Source of the DNA: Megamerina dolium
Taxonomy: Eukaryota; Arthropoda; Insecta; Diptera; Megamerinidae
Assembly (NCBI GenBank): GCA_963854835.1
Contig: OY978527.1
Coordinates: 43,846,040 to 43,910,039 of the forward strand
Direction of reading: 5' to 3'
Length of the DNA stretch: 64,000 bases
In this document: piece after piece, positions 1 through 12,088 of the stretch
How the letters are laid out: every line of letters starts with the position of its first letter
How positions within the stretch are numbered: the stretch's first letter is position 1
Program-made: the position numbers and the translations under genes
The notes under the pieces: generated by a model
What the model was told of the DNA's origin: nothing
What the model saw: only the letters and a program-made list of their open reading frames with translations
Databases searched by the model: none

Positions 1-855
1 ATATCAACTCATAGTTTCTACATTTGTTTTTACAATGTAATACCTAACTGCATTAAATATGTATGTACGATACAAATGATGCTTACCTTTACTTTGTGCG
101 GCTAAGCAGTTGGGCTCAAATGTTCATGATTGAAAATCAATTTTGCAACACAAAGTCAAAAGGTAATTTTAAGAATACATTGTTGTTGTTAGAATTAATT
201 TGTTCTTTTGGTTGTTAATTGCTTTTCCAATTTATTTTCATTTCTTAAGTCTCATAGAGTTTATAATACTGAATTTGATATTTTGCAATGTAAAGTAAAT
301 CTGGAAAGAGGTCAATGAATTGCAAACGAATAATGAACCTAATTCAGATGTTTTACAATTAATTTTTCTTTTTTAATGATTTGGATTATTTTAGTGATAG
401 TTCAAAGAATTTCTGTAATTTGAATCAGAGTCAGATGATTTTAGAATTTGAATACTATAATCGTTTTTATCAATATATCAACAGTGGTTACTATTAGTGA
501 GTAAGTAACTTGTATGTTTGATTTGATGTTAATCATTTTCGAAAGATTTCAATGAAGTTCCCAAATTTCTATGCATGACTCTGGACCCAAAACACAAAAA
601 AAGGGAATTTCAGACATTCTCATAGGCATTGCACAATTGGGACACAGGTAATGTTCGTAAAGAGCAGGTGAATTCTTCTTTAAGGTATTCAACAAAAATG
701 ACTGTAAACAAAGGTATATTTTTAATTAGCTGTACATAAAAATTGGATAGCAGCTAGTTCATTCATGTTCATTCGCAAATTAAATGCTATTGAAAAAGAA
801 AACATAAAAAATGATTGCATATTTCAAGGGGACATTTTTGTTTTTAATTTTATGT
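1..855. other. AT-rich sequence, no gene seen
   Basis: I see no long open frame, no recognisable domain and no clear mobile-element end here. The sequence is AT-rich with short homopolymer runs. The rep-A repeat begins near the right edge. Confidence 0.6.
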
Positions 856-857
856 AT

Positions 858-1211
858 AAAGATTTTCTCTAAGAATACTTACTTACTCACTTAATAATCT
901 CTAAGAATGCCCTTAGTAAAATTTTTCGGCGAATAATTTTCTGGAACCCATTTTAACTCTCTAGCGATCTCGAAAATGCTATTTTATACAAACTTTCCGA
1001 AAATGCGCTCAAAACGACCCTTTCGCAAAAGAGCTAACGGATTAAAATGTTCCACAAAATTTTTCTTTGTAAAATTTTACTATATGTACACAAACTTCAT
1101 ATTTCTTTTTTTCTACTTATTCTAAAAACACAAAGGCAAAAAATTGCAAATTTAATATGGCCATTAGGAAAAATTGATCTGAGAATTCAAAAAAAATTAG
1201 AGGGTTTACTA
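858..1211 (+). repeat. rep-A copy A, left part (unclassified interspersed repeat)
   Basis: This stretch aligns by eye with 13983-14270. Shared pieces include 'GAATAATTTTC', 'CGCTCAAAACGA' (GGTTCAAAACGA in the other copy), 'GAGCTAACGG', 'TAAAATTTTACTAT' and 'CTTATTCTAAAA'. It is interrupted at the TA at 1210-1211 by a rosa-like mariner and resumes after 2140. There 'TGGGTCTCGGTCTTT' matches 'TGGTCTAGGTCTTT' of the copy at 14.3 kb. I see no coding capacity and no known family. It could be a decayed DNA transposon or an LTR fragment. Confidence 0.6.
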
Positions 1212-2140
1212 CAGAGTGATTTTTTAAGAGCCTTCGGATTTGATTTAATAAAAATTATATAGAATTTAGAGAAATGTATGAAATCTTTATTTGAGTCGAT
1301 AGAACGATCTATATAATTAAATGTTTAAAGATGATTTCATGTAAATGTTGACCGCGGCTGGGCCTCAAATGGTTCATACGCTGGGTCCAATTTTGGCATA
1401 CTCTCTCCAACATATCGGCTAGTATCTCACGAATAAATTCTTCAATATTGGCTTCCAGTGCGTCAACCGTTGCGGGCTTGTCATGACATGAGAGACATGA
1501 GCCTTAACATAGCCTCACAAAATATAGTCTAAAGGCGTTAAATCGCACGATCTAGGCAGCCAATCGACCGGCCCCAAACGTGAAATAAACTGTTCATCGA
1601 ACTCGCTTCTCAATTGGGCGATTGTTTCGCATGCTGTGTGGCATGTGACTCTGTCTGGTTGAAACTACATGTCAGCCAGGTCCAGCTTTTCCATTTTAGG
1701 TAAAAAAAAGTTTCTAATCATTGCACGGTAACGCTCGCCATTCACAGTAACGTTCCTGCCTTCGTCATCTTTGAAAAAGTACGGTCCAATGATGCCACCG
1801 GCACATAATCCACACCAAAAATTTATTTTTCGGGATACATTGGCAGTTCTTGTAATGCTTCTGGCTGCTCTTTACACCAAATACGGCAATTTTGATTGTT
1901 CACGTATCCATTCAACCAGAAATGACCTTCGTCATTGAACACAATTTTCCGATTAAAAATTGGATGCACTTTCTTAACCGAGCATGAATTTTGATAATAA
2001 AACTCTATAGTCTGCAAGCGTTGTTCGTTTGTAAGTCGATACATGGTTGAATTATAGACCAAACTGAAGATGTTTGACAGTAACATGTTACACGAAAACA
2101 GCTGAGCTGCCGAAAAGAATGTTGCTAAAAAATCACCCTG
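1212..2140 (-). mobile_element. Internally deleted mariner (DD41D, rosa-like)
   Basis: The element is bounded by imperfect inverted ends: CAGAGTGATTTTTTAAGAG on the left, and on the right (read inward on the minus strand) CAGGGTGATTTTTTAGCAAC. It is flanked by TA at 1210-1211 and 2141-2142, the target duplication of the Tc1/mariner superfamily. It carries a broken transposase on the minus strand and is about 930 bp long, shorter than a full mariner, because an internal segment is deleted. It sits inside the rep-A repeat, whose halves resume on both sides, which independently supports these borders. Confidence 0.85.
1320..2044 (-). pseudogene. Mariner transposase, DD41D rosa-like, broken
   Basis: The start is taken at 2044, where the frame opens MYRLTNEQRLQTIEFYYQNS, a typical N-terminus. 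About 33 residues later the reading jumps into the catalytic core (KIVFNDEGHFWLNGYVNNQN), so the rest of the HTH region is deleted. The first Asp lies in FNDEGHFW. The second lies in a decayed motif reading QPDRVTCHTA. The third lies in CDLTPLDYIL. I count 41 residues between the second and third Asp, which is the spacing known for rosa-type DD41D elements. A frameshift follows YPEK, and two former Trp codons are now stops (after ADM and in YIL*GY). It cannot make a transposase. Tc1-type DDE is less likely because the third residue is Asp. Confidence 0.8.
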
Positions 2141-2142
2141 TA

Positions 2143-2185
2143 CATGGGTCTCGGTCTTTAATTTCGAGTTGAAATTGATTCATAT
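2143..2185 (+). repeat. rep-A copy A, right remnant
   Basis: Immediately after the mariner, 'CATGGGTCTCGGTCTTT..TCGAGTTGAAATT' continues the alignment with 14308-14335. It is therefore the other half of the repeat that the mariner split. The C-run seen at the end of the other copies is not preserved. Confidence 0.5.
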
Positions 2186-2189
2186 TGTT

Positions 2190-3600
2190 ATTTTTCAATC
2201 AAATTTGATCCTTTCTTTGAACTTCGTCATATCACTCAATCATGAAGAGCTTTTGCGTATTTAAATTGTGTCCCAAATTGTTGTGGATGCTCCTCAAATT
2301 GAAAGAAATTAAGTACTTGAAAGCCGGTGCTTCGAGGTTAAGCGCTTGGACGAAATTATTGATAATGCTAAGGCCAGAATAATGTTCTATGGGCTCACAA
2401 GCCATCCAGAGAAAATATGTTGTCCGGCAACCGCAAAGTTCCGAAATTCTAACCAAATAATCAGTCATTTGCAGCAAAATTACTGCAAAATTGAATATCA
2501 AATGTCACTCAAAATACATTTCAATCTCATTGTTTCTCTTAAAGTTTGGGTGATTCGATTTGGCAAATTTCGAAATATTAATATTTAATTTAATATTTTT
2601 TAATGCCTTTAAGACAGTCAATTTAAGACTTTGAACTGTGAAAATAATTTATTTAATTTTTATTTTCATTTTGAAAATAATTTCAAAATATTTTACAAAC
2701 AGATTTAATTTTGTTAAATTCGAACACACACGCATGCACATAAATCCATATGCTTCTTTGATAAATGTACATATGTATTGTACTTGTATTTACATTTTGT
2801 ATACACATTCGTTCAACTGGCAATAATTGTTTTCATATAATTTTTTTGTTGGTTGATGATGGCTGACTGGTTCGTTGAATTCACCAACAATGAATGGTAA
2901 GTCAAACCGCAAAACTTATGATTTCATTTCGTATACATTTTGCACATATTGTATGAATGTGTGTCTATGTTTGCGTTTATGATTTTATCATATATATGTT
3001 ATGTAGGTATGTGTAAATAATTGTGAAATAATTAAATTAATTTGTTTACGCGCCAAGCGTCTAGCAATTTTGTACATATATATTATCATTACATATTTGC
3101 TATTGTATTTTTGTATGCATACTGAATTTACTGTTATTATGATTAATAATTATTTTGATAACCACATTCGTAATAAGTAAGTAAGTGTATGTAGTGAGTG
3201 ATTTACATTGTTGAAAATTGTGGTTTCAAAGTTCGAAGTGAGTAAAATTGATACGAGTATTAATTTGTTACGAAACACGATTACATATATTCTCATCACA
3301 TTGATTTATGTCTAGTATAAGATAATGTGATTGTGAAAGATTCATGAAAATACACTTTGTCTAGTCAAGTGCTAAGTTCTTGTTGTCACCAGCACAAAAT
3401 AAAAATATAATAATGATCAATAAAGAAAATAAAGTAAATTTACCAGGAAACACACCTTCAAAATAAATAAATCGATGCAAGATAAATATAAACGAGTATG
3501 AAGAAAGGGAGGAATATGTACACCCATTACCCATTAACGTAAGATATAATAAAAACAACTATCAGTCATCGTCCTTAAGAATATACATAAGAGATACTTG
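2190..3600. other. AT-rich sequence, no gene seen
   Basis: I see only short open frames with low-complexity or coincidental translations, and no recognisable domain. TATG/CATA-rich stretches, typical of fly intergenic DNA, occur around 2700-3120. Confidence 0.5.
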
Positions 3601-3640
3601 ATGTCTGGTAGCGCATGACACTTCAAATGCTACTAGACTG

Positions 3641-3693
3641 TTGATGTTGCTGCTACTGCTGCTGCTGTTGCTGTTGTTCCTGCTGCTGTTATT
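3641..3693. repeat. Imperfect GCT/GTT trinucleotide repeat
   Basis: A run of TGC/TGT triplets (TGCTGCTACTGCTGCTGCTG and so on). Read on the minus strand it gives CAG/CAA triplets. The frames through it translate to poly-Ser/Ala/Asn and are not evidence of a gene. Confidence 0.8.
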
Positions 3694-3899
3694 GCCAATA
3701 ACCAACCAACAACAAGGACCAAGTTTATAATATACAAGGACAATAGCAATAAGAATAAAAATAAAAATAAACTTAAATGAAAAATACCTACTTGGTTCGA
3801 GTGGTTTAAAAGATACATACTTATGTATGGACTTACTTACCTGCAGAATCGATAAGGAAGTTAAGCAGCGCAACTGTCTGACTGACTGTGAACAGAGGA

Positions 3900-6800
3900 T
3901 GGTAAGTTCATATATAAGGTGGTAAGTGGGTAGGCATCTAAATAAGTTAAGCCATTGAATGGATGAAGTTTTGCACCGGTTTGTAAAATAATATCATTGT
4001 CATTGTTGTTGATGATGAAATGTATACGATATTGGTAACTAACTGAAGCAGATAATAATGACTAAAGGTCGTTGTTGTGTTGACAAAAAGGATAATAAAA
4101 TTATTAGATTAGATGATGGGTAGTGTATTAGTATGATGGAGTGCGAATTGAAATTTTTGGAAATATTAAATACTTAATTTGTTTAAAATGTAGGGTAGAG
4201 TGCAGCTGACTGGATGCTTTTCCATTCTAACGTTTTGTCAATTTTTGTATACAAAAAATATACCTTTAAAATATGTATAATCTCGATTAAACAGGTACAT
4301 TTTATAATTATATAAAAGCTATTTAATGCATAAATATGTTTAATAATTTCAAAAACAAACAAATTGTGTTTTCACCAAAACGTCGTAGCATAAATGAATG
4401 AATAAATGAATGAATACAATCACTTGAGTATTAACACTTTCATCATTTTTAAAGGATAAAGGATAAGGATAAAGGATAAGGCAATAGTCGCCTTATCCTT
4501 TGCTAAAGTTTTAATAAATTTATATATTGTATAATATAATCTCATTTATGCGATTGCATATTATTCATTATTCTATTCATATTAAGGTTTTCGTCTTAAT
4601 TTTTAAATGTCGATCAATCGATGATAAGGGTATTGTAATACTATCCTTTTCTTAAGAAGATTACTCGGTCAAACTGGATTGATTTTTGTTCAACTGCATA
4701 AAGAAAAGATATTCAAATATATACTTTACCTGCAGTTGAAAATTTTCGCTATTTTTTTGAGAGATCTCGCAAAATTGTTTATGATAAATAGTATTTGTAA
4801 AAATAATTATTCTAGGCCATGGTAAAGGATTTCTTTTGGAAAAAGTTTCTTTGCAATCAGGGTAAAATGAAACGATGAAATGTTTTCCTGAAAAGTAAGT
4901 CTTACTATTACATACTGCAATGAAGTACAATGAAGTACATACTATGATGAAGATAATTTGTTGGGGAGAACAATTTTAAATACAAAATAACCGACATTTT
5001 GACTGTCTAGTACCCTTAAGCAATTCTCGTTATTATTAAAGACTTCTTGAAGGCCAACAATTATTTGCTATACTTCAGTTTCAAGAAGAAGAAGAAGAAA
5101 AAAACCAGAAGAAGTATCAGTGGATTATGCATTTTGATACCCTGCATCGAATGGTGATGATATATATATTTTGGGCAAACGTTTGTAACATTTGTACAAG
5201 GTGTATCTACTTATGGTCAGCGGAATATCATGAGTGAATTCAAATGCCCGCTACTAATCTACTACAACTACTAGTACATACTACAAAGTGAAAAAGTGTA
5301 GAGCAATTTGGCTTGAGATTCCTCTGATCCAAACGTACAGGCGTTATCGGTTAACGGTCATACCCGTAGTAGTGGCATACAACTTCTACTATTTTATATC
5401 CTCTTATATATGTTAAAGTCACAATTTTTGGACTCTCTCAATTCCTTAAATATCACTGTATTATCAAGTTGACTTAGACCGACTGAAGTTTTCTTATTTG
5501 TTTCTTTTTTGTCAATATTTCTATATATGGCTAATATGAGTATGATAGTAAAAGAGTTAAATTGCATTTCATTTTTGTTTCATTTTTACATTTTATTTGC
5601 TAAGCTGCTTTTTATTAGAGAGGAAAAACATATAAAATTTGAGTGTTAGCAAAAAATACACACCATATGTAACTTCCTGTCTGGACACTGCTAGCTTGTC
5701 AGCCCATTTTATACGTCTTTTTATCTGTCTATCTTTTGGTCTATCCATTTGTTCATATACATACATATAGGTACATAAATATATTTATATGTAATACATC
5801 CTTTGTATTGCTTTTTGTATTGTTTACCAAGTTTTTAAGGTTCCTCTCTTTTCATATTTGCTAAGCTGACCCTATAGCATTCATAAGTTTAAAAGGCATT
5901 TCCTTTACTTTCCTAAATCCATAAGTATGTTAGTCTTCCTGTTAGTTTTTGTTGCTGTCCTTGTTGTTGTCCTTCTCATGCTGTTGCTGCTGCTGCTTCT
6001 TGAACTCTTGACCACTTACATAAATGTATTGTGCAATTTGTGCTATTTCCTTTGAGTCAATGTCTGTTTGTTTTTTCAGCTCATAGCACTAGTATTCATC
6101 ATTCTAAAGAAAACAAAAAAAAAAAACCACACACACACACACAAAAAACATAATAAAAATGCAATGTAGTGGTAATATTTTCAGAGAATATATCAAAACA
6201 ATATCCTTAGCTTTGTGTGTGCGTGTGTATATGTATGTGTGTGAGTGTGTGTATGCGGAAATATTTCTTTGTATCGGTTAACCTCGTTTTTGTGTGTTTG
6301 AGGTGTTTCTAAAAGGATATTGACTTTGAGTCTTTTTGCTAGTACCATTGGGTTTCTGCTGCTACTGTTGCTACTTGTTTCCTTCTCTGCTTTTCTGGTT
6401 TTTTAAGGATATGCGTAGTTTGTGAAGTGTAAAAGTTGCAAGGACATCGATTTAAGCAACATAAAGTGTTGAAGGTGAACAAATGTTGGCACCTTTGGTC
6501 AGCTTTTTTGTATTGTTGTTGTGAGTTGTGTACTTCAAGTGTTTAAGGAAATTTTAATGATGGATTGTGACAAAAAAAAAAAAATAAAAAATAAATAAAT
6601 AAATAAATCAAGTCAAATTGCTATGATATTTAGTATGATCATTATAAATGTTTTAATTTTAACACACAGTTTAGAATTTAATTTTGAAGTAAACATTTCA
6701 GTACTTTTTGACATGGTTTTTATTTTTCATTTCTATTTGTTGCGCATTAAACTGAAAATAAATTTAATATCTGCAATAATATAATAAACATACGCCCTCC

Positions 6801-7515
6801 CAACAGTGACTCTCTAACAAAATACACAATCATAATAATTTATTTTCTCATCTACCATTTCTATTTTAGCTGTTGGCAAAAATTTTAATCCAAACAATAT
6901 TCCATTTTATTTTCATATTTATTTCGTTTTGTTTTGTCGCCATGAAGTGTTTTGCATCCTTTCGCATGTCTATGCATTTTATGCATCTTCTATATGCTGC
7001 ACGCAAGTAAACGTACAATAATATGAACATGAGCATGAGCAGCAACAACAACAACAAGGTATTCATTATGAGGCTACGTAATCATCATGCATGTATAGAT
7101 ATTGTACATATAAATACATATATACTACTACATATTTTTGTGAGCACGCCTTGTTATGGGTGTTTGCCTTTAGCTAGTGCTCTTGTTGAAGTGTAGTTCA
7201 AAAATTGAATAAACAATAACAGAAATGAACAAAAAAGTGTAACTTTCAAAAGCAACGACAACAATAGAATGACTTGCTGATTTATGGTGTGAAAGTTTAA
7301 CATAGAATTTTACTTAATAATATCATTATAATAACAGTGTACTACATACAATAATAATAACAACATGAACATCAAGGCTAACAATAACGATAGCAGCAAG
7401 CGTGGAAAATGAATGATATTTGCGCACTTATGGATATTTTATGAATTATTAAGTATTATCTATATTTAATTGGGAATTTTATTAATTTATGAAAATTCTT
7501 GAGTATACTTTCTGC
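3900..7515. other. AT-rich intergenic-like stretch with microsatellites
   Basis: No gene seen. It holds a perfect 12-bp hairpin (4471-4501), an (AAG)n run at 5083-5100, TTG/CTG triplets at 5946-6003, (CA)n at 6128-6143, a TG-rich run at 6213-6255 and (AAAT)n at about 6571-6608. A 'GATACCCTGCAT' at about 5137 resembles the start of the DINE-like elements found elsewhere, but is too short to call. Confidence 0.5.
4451..4501. repeat. GGATAA short tandem repeat ending in a perfect hairpin
   Basis: Units of AAAGGATAA are repeated from about 4451. The last unit forms arm AAAGGATAAGGC (4471-4482), followed by loop AATAGTC and the exact reverse complement GCCTTATCCTTT (4490-4501). Confidence 0.85.
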
Positions 7516-7520
7516 ACTTT

Positions 7521-8240
7521 TTATACACTGCATGAGGATATACAAGTTATATTCATTTCGGTCAGATGTTTGTAGCAATATCAAGAAATCTCCGGATATA
7601 TGGTAAAATCTCTGTCATCTGGGTGGTTCGCACGATAACTCGAGTAAATAATGTGGATATTTGACGAAATTTGGCACGAGTAACCTATCATCTACGGGTG
7701 CGAAGGAAATTGATGTTGGGCATGATATGTCAAATGCTACGCCCACAATGAGCATTCAAAGCGACTAACCTCGGAATTTTCAAAATTTTTATCTCACTAT
7801 GACTCACTTAATTTACCATCTAGGACAACAATATATGTCACGTAGATTTATGTGATACTGTTATATAATCCTGCCTAAAAAAGGCGAGCCACGATTACTT
7901 TTTATAGTAGCTCCCATACAAAGTGACTGAACTTCTTTTAAATTTAAACCGCTTTAATTTTATCAATCTTCTGTCTAAAACAACCATATTTGGCACTTTG
8001 ATTAAAATTGTAGTCGGAAATAAGCTAACATAAAATCAACAAGCCACGCCCACTTGCTTATGTGGCTCCTATACAAAGTCCAGGAAAAAAAATTGTTTTT
8101 TCAGCGTCATATCTAACATACTATTCAGTCCAAAACAGTGATATTTAATTTGTGAATTAGTATTGCAAAGATCTACAAGAAATGGGTGAGCCAAGCTCAC
8201 ACTTTATAGTAGCCCTCATACAAATTGAGAAATTTGAGAA
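7521..8240 (+). mobile_element. DINE-like (mini-me/Helentron-type) element, decayed copy
   Basis: It starts 'TTATACACTGCATGAGG', then 'TTCATTTCGGTCAGATGTTTG', the same 5' block as the better copies at 12.8 and 15.7 kb. The 'GGTTCGCACGATAACT' block and 'GACGAAATTTGGCAC' also match. The (GTCC)n array is missing. Degenerate CCACGCCCAC motifs recur at about 7737, 7887, 8044 and 8191, roughly every 150 bp. The 3' hairpin end is not visible, so this copy is truncated or eroded. Confidence 0.75.
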
Positions 8241-8289
8241 AAACCGAGGAAAAAGGAATTAATTTTATTAAATTGAAGGAATATAAATT

Positions 8290-8650
8290 GTTCAAGGTAG
8301 ATTCTTAGGGGATGGAGATAGAGGGTAAGTATATTTTGGAGCGAATGTTGAGGCAAAAGAAATAATTGCAGACTGTTATACATTTCACCGTTTTACGGGC
8401 GGTCGACGGGTAACTATGGGTATTCTTGTTGATCCTCAGATGCTTTTAAGTTCATTCTTTAGGATAACCTTTTAAGGAATAGGTGTAGAAAGTAATTATA
8501 TTGAGAAAAAATGTTGAGTAATAATAATTAATGCGGGGTCAGTTATATGTTTTACTTTTCTAGGAGTACTTTGGAAGAGGCGAGAATTTTATAAGAATGT
8601 AAATTTTGTAAATAGAAACGTCTTTAAGGATTCGAAATATGAGAAAAAAT
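8290..8650. repeat. Possible diverged tandem repeat
   Basis: Phrases such as 'GAGCGAATGTTGAGGCAAAAGAAATAATTG' (in part) and 'TTGAGAAAAAATGTTGAGTAATAATAATTAATG' (in part) recur about 160-170 bp apart, and a weaker third echo occurs near 8640. Divergence is high and boundaries are unclear. It is not coding as far as I can see. Confidence 0.3.
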
Positions 8651-8689
8651 TAATGGGGATCTGGAGATGCATTTTACTTCTCCAGATTT

Positions 8690-8923
8690 GATTCTTCCAT
8701 TACTGTTGTGGGTGCTGAAACATCACTTTTTCTGAGTTCTTTTAGAAGCTTTTCCATGGTAAATTATTACTGCCGGAAGAATTGCCAATTGCTAGCCGAC
8801 AGGTGGGTACCGTTCGAAAGAAAAATTTTTTCGATATTAAATTTGATATGCTTCAGTCGGGGATTGAACCCACGACCTGCAGTTCAGAAGACCAACATAC
8901 TAACCCACTGAGCTACGGCACCC
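8690..8923 (-). mobile_element. tRNA-derived SINE, intact promoter boxes, internally deleted body
   Basis: On the minus strand the element opens GGGTGCCGTAGCTCAGTGG (from 8923). It contains an A-box-like TAGCTCAGTGG (8905-8915) and a B-box-like GGTTCAATCCC (8860-8870), the internal pol III promoter of tRNA-derived SINEs. The body matches the SINEs at 38.0 and 49.1 kb (GCCGACAGGTGGGTACC region in plus orientation), but lacks about 60 bp of their tail-proximal body. No target duplication was found. Confidence 0.8.
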
Positions 8924-10204
8924 ACTACTATTATAATTACAATAAGAACTACATCAAATAGTCAATAGTACAACTCAATATTGTATTATATGTACACATG
9001 TGTGTAAGTGCTTGCTGTATGTTTTCGTAGCAGTGTAATACTGCCCGCCAACCAAATCATTCAGTTCATAAAGTTTACTGCCTATATAGCAACATTGCAT
9101 GCCACAATTAATTAATTAATTAAGATAACCAAGAGTGCCATCAATAGGCTCTCTGAATATAATGTGGCGTGATTAGTGCATATAGCTTTCGGAAGTTTCT
9201 TAGCTTAGTTATTAGTAATTATAATGTGCTGTTTAGTGACATATAATTATTTTTCAAGATACACATATAGGTAATAATTGAATTGATTAAGTACCAAGTA
9301 TATGGAAAACTTTGGGATATTGCATATATATATGTGTGTGTGTATGTGTGACTAATGCAAAATTTTATTAAATTTATTATCGAAAAAGAAAAATCACTAA
9401 ATTTCCTATCAAATATCATTTCAGTTCCATTTATGTGCGTCAATCCATGTTGTAAATGCGAATTTAATGAGTTTCTCGATAAGTTCGCTGATCATAAAGA
9501 AAACACTTTAAGAAATGCATAAAATTAAATTACACACACACATCATGCATATAGTATAGCATAGGCATTAAATATTGATCAATCTAAGTACAATCTACAA
9601 TCATATCCTTAATACTAATGTATGATTCTCTTTTTTTGCATTATTTTCTCTTTCATGGGCTAGATGGATAAAAATCAGCAATAAACTAAAATTGTGGAAA
9701 GAAGAAATCATAGAATAAAACCAAAAAAATATAATAAAATAAAATATTTTCTATTCTACTCTTATGTATCGATATATACTATACTCGTACATTGTAATCA
9801 TAACAAACCACAAAAAGTCGAGTTGGGATAAAACAATACAACTATGTGTACGTAGCATCCTTAACCAAACGAGATAGGGTGTGATTGCTGTCGGTGGCTA
9901 TAATCATTGAGCCATAAGGCAATCTAAACAGAATTTTCTACTTTTACCAGCTTCATTACTAACGATAAATAAATCGATATTGATATTGTTGTAGTTATAC
10001 ATATACTCGTACACATGTGTATGCTTTCATATGTGCATCCATTCGTTTATCCTTTTTTCGAGGGCTTCATTTGTACTCTTCTTCATACTACACAATATAA
10101 TATTTGTATATAATATTGTGTGGTTGTGAATGATTGAAGGCAATGCAATAAAATAGTTCAGAGCTAAATAAAATAAAGTATAGGAAAATTGCTGTGATAT
10201 GGCA

Positions 10205-10239
10205 AAGTTGGTGCGAGAGGGAGAGAGAGAGAGAGAGAA
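10205..10239. repeat. (GA)n microsatellite
   Basis: GAGAGGGAGAGAGAGAGAGA-type dinucleotide run. Confidence 0.9.
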
Positions 10240-11468
10240 CGATATTAGTGAGTAAGACATTTTGGTAAGATAAGGATATGCTGAAGATGTGAAATTTATT
10301 AAATGAATATGTGAGCTGTTTGAAATTTACTTGAAAAATGTACTTAAGATAAAATAGAAAAATTATCAAAGTAAAAATAAGAAATGCAAGAAAAACTCAT
10401 AAGAAGCAATTGATGTTCTTGTTGAGCAAAATAATGTTGTACGATATTGTTTAAAAGGACAATAATGTGTATAACTTTTATATGTTGTTTCGAGTGTTTT
10501 CAAGAGACAAGCAGACAACGATACGATACGTTATACATAGATAAGCACAGACAAGCAGCCAGCAAACTATCAGCAATTTATTTAACCGGACTCTAAGCTC
10601 TTGTTTATGAGTATGCGAGAATGAAAAAGAAAAAAAAAAACCGTTACTTATGTCGGGTGTTGCATACATGTGCGATTACATATGGATTTTTCAATTATTA
10701 CGCGGATTTACTACAATGCTTAACTAGATATCGCTGTTGTCAACCATTGTTGTTATTGTGGTTGCAATTTTTGTTGAAGATGCTATCAATTATAAATCGT
10801 ATAAGGATAGAGCAATGTACTACTACTACATTCATGGTCTGTATATGGCATTTATTTGAAGTACGGAATTAAGTTGTTGAGGTTAGAAAGAAAAAAACTA
10901 TTTTCATTAATGTATTATCTTTGTCTTTGTCCTATTTTTCTATTTGACTGTTTTTCTGAAAATAATTGGATGGAGATTGTAGATTGATGAAATTACACCA
11001 TTATCCTTAGGATAGCAAATCCATATATATTTAGACATGCATCTACCATATATACTTTTTCATATATACTACTATATACGTATTTATGTAAAACCATTGT
11101 AAGTCAAAGTAATCAGCATAAAAGTGGAAAACTCATAATATTTTATTAGAATGTCCGCACATAAAATGGATTCACGCAAATAAAATAACCCTAAGTGGCG
11201 TGGGGTGTGATATTAATTTTGTTAATGATGAAAACCCTTATGTTCTTTTCCTTGTATATTTTTCTTTATAAATATTTTCATTGTTTTTCTTTTTTGTTGT
11301 TTTATGCATATTTAGTTCTTTATTTTAATGATTGCTATTAGCGCAAAATAATAAAATTCATCAAATTAAAATAAATTTAGTAAACAAAAAACCACAATAC
11401 TTAAAATAGAATTAACTTTGTTAATAGCAAAGTTGATATATCGTACAATATGATGTCATATCGATATA

Positions 11469-11699
11469 GTGGTTGACCGAGCTTTAGTTCAGGTTGCCGG
11501 AAAAATCAGTACGAATTTTGATTTGGTTTGTCAAGATTCATTTAATATTATTGTACGTGTAGAATCAAGTTCAATTTCAATTACCATCGAACGGCAGGTG
11601 TTTTCCAGCGAAGAAATAGATAAGAGGACGTTTGATAGCTTCATTATAATCGAACGATTAGAATCAGTCGAGGCAAGACATCACATTCAATTTATATGA
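11469..11699 (+). other. 76-codon open frame, not recognised
   Basis: An ATG-started open frame with non-repetitive composition (MVDRALVQVAGKISTNFDLV at its start, several acidic residues, no low-complexity run). I recognise no domain, signal peptide or membrane segment, and see no clear splice context. It may be chance or a worn fragment of an unrecognised mobile element; rep-A lies 250 bp downstream. I do not claim a gene. Confidence 0.15.
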
Positions 11700-11944
11700 A
11701 ATTTTACCATTCAGCGAAGTTTTATAGGGTGTCGTGTCATCAGGGTGATACACTATGACGTTACACCTCCAAAGTAATCATTTGGTTCCACAGCAGAAGT
11801 TCCATCTTCCGAACTATAGAGGGAGCATAACCTTAATTTAATCAAGATCGTCTTTGGATGTTGTTTAGGCAGAATATTTTCTACGGCACCATGATCACTA
11901 ATATTGAATATCGTTATAGGTAATATAGGACTTTCTAAGCCGAT

Positions 11945-12084
11945 TACACTGTGACACAGTATTTATGGGGGCGTAATGTTCCCACTTCAGGAAGAAAGAC
12001 CTAGACCCATATAGTAAAACTTTGAAAATTTATAATGCATTCTCAGGACAAAATTATTTTTATGGCCATATTAATTTTGTATAT
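11945..12084 (-). repeat. rep-A copy C (inverted)
   Basis: On the plus strand 'GAAAGACCTAGACCCATATAG' (in part), 'GGGGGCG' and 'ATGGCCATATTAA' are the reverse complement of blocks in copies A (about 1145-1165) and B (14270-14345). The repeat stops exactly at the TTAA that borders the next element. It is inverted relative to copy B, so the two frame the 12.0-14.3 kb block. Confidence 0.6.
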
Positions 12085-12088
12085 TTAA

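Larger units (their letters stand above)
8924..11940. other. AT-rich stretch with simple repeats, no gene recognised
   Basis: It holds a short (TTAA)n at 9107-9124 and a (GA)n tract at 10211-10238. A 76-codon open frame at 11469-11699 has mixed, protein-like composition but no motif I recognise. Other small frames here are low-complexity shadows of the GA and CATA repeats. Confidence 0.5.

Noticed and set aside
3562..3873. 103-codon minus-strand frame with Ser/Asn runs
   Set aside because: It is driven by the GCT/GTT triplet repeat; the rest has no recognisable domain.
5137..5215. Further DINE-like element starting GATACCCTGCATCG
   Set aside because: Only a dozen bases match; neither the GGTCAGATG block nor the internal units follow.
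8860..8923. Possible functional tRNA gene (minus strand)
   Set aside because: A and B boxes are present, but the sequence continues into a SINE body seen at two other loci. A cloverleaf could not be confirmed, and related copies have lost the A box.
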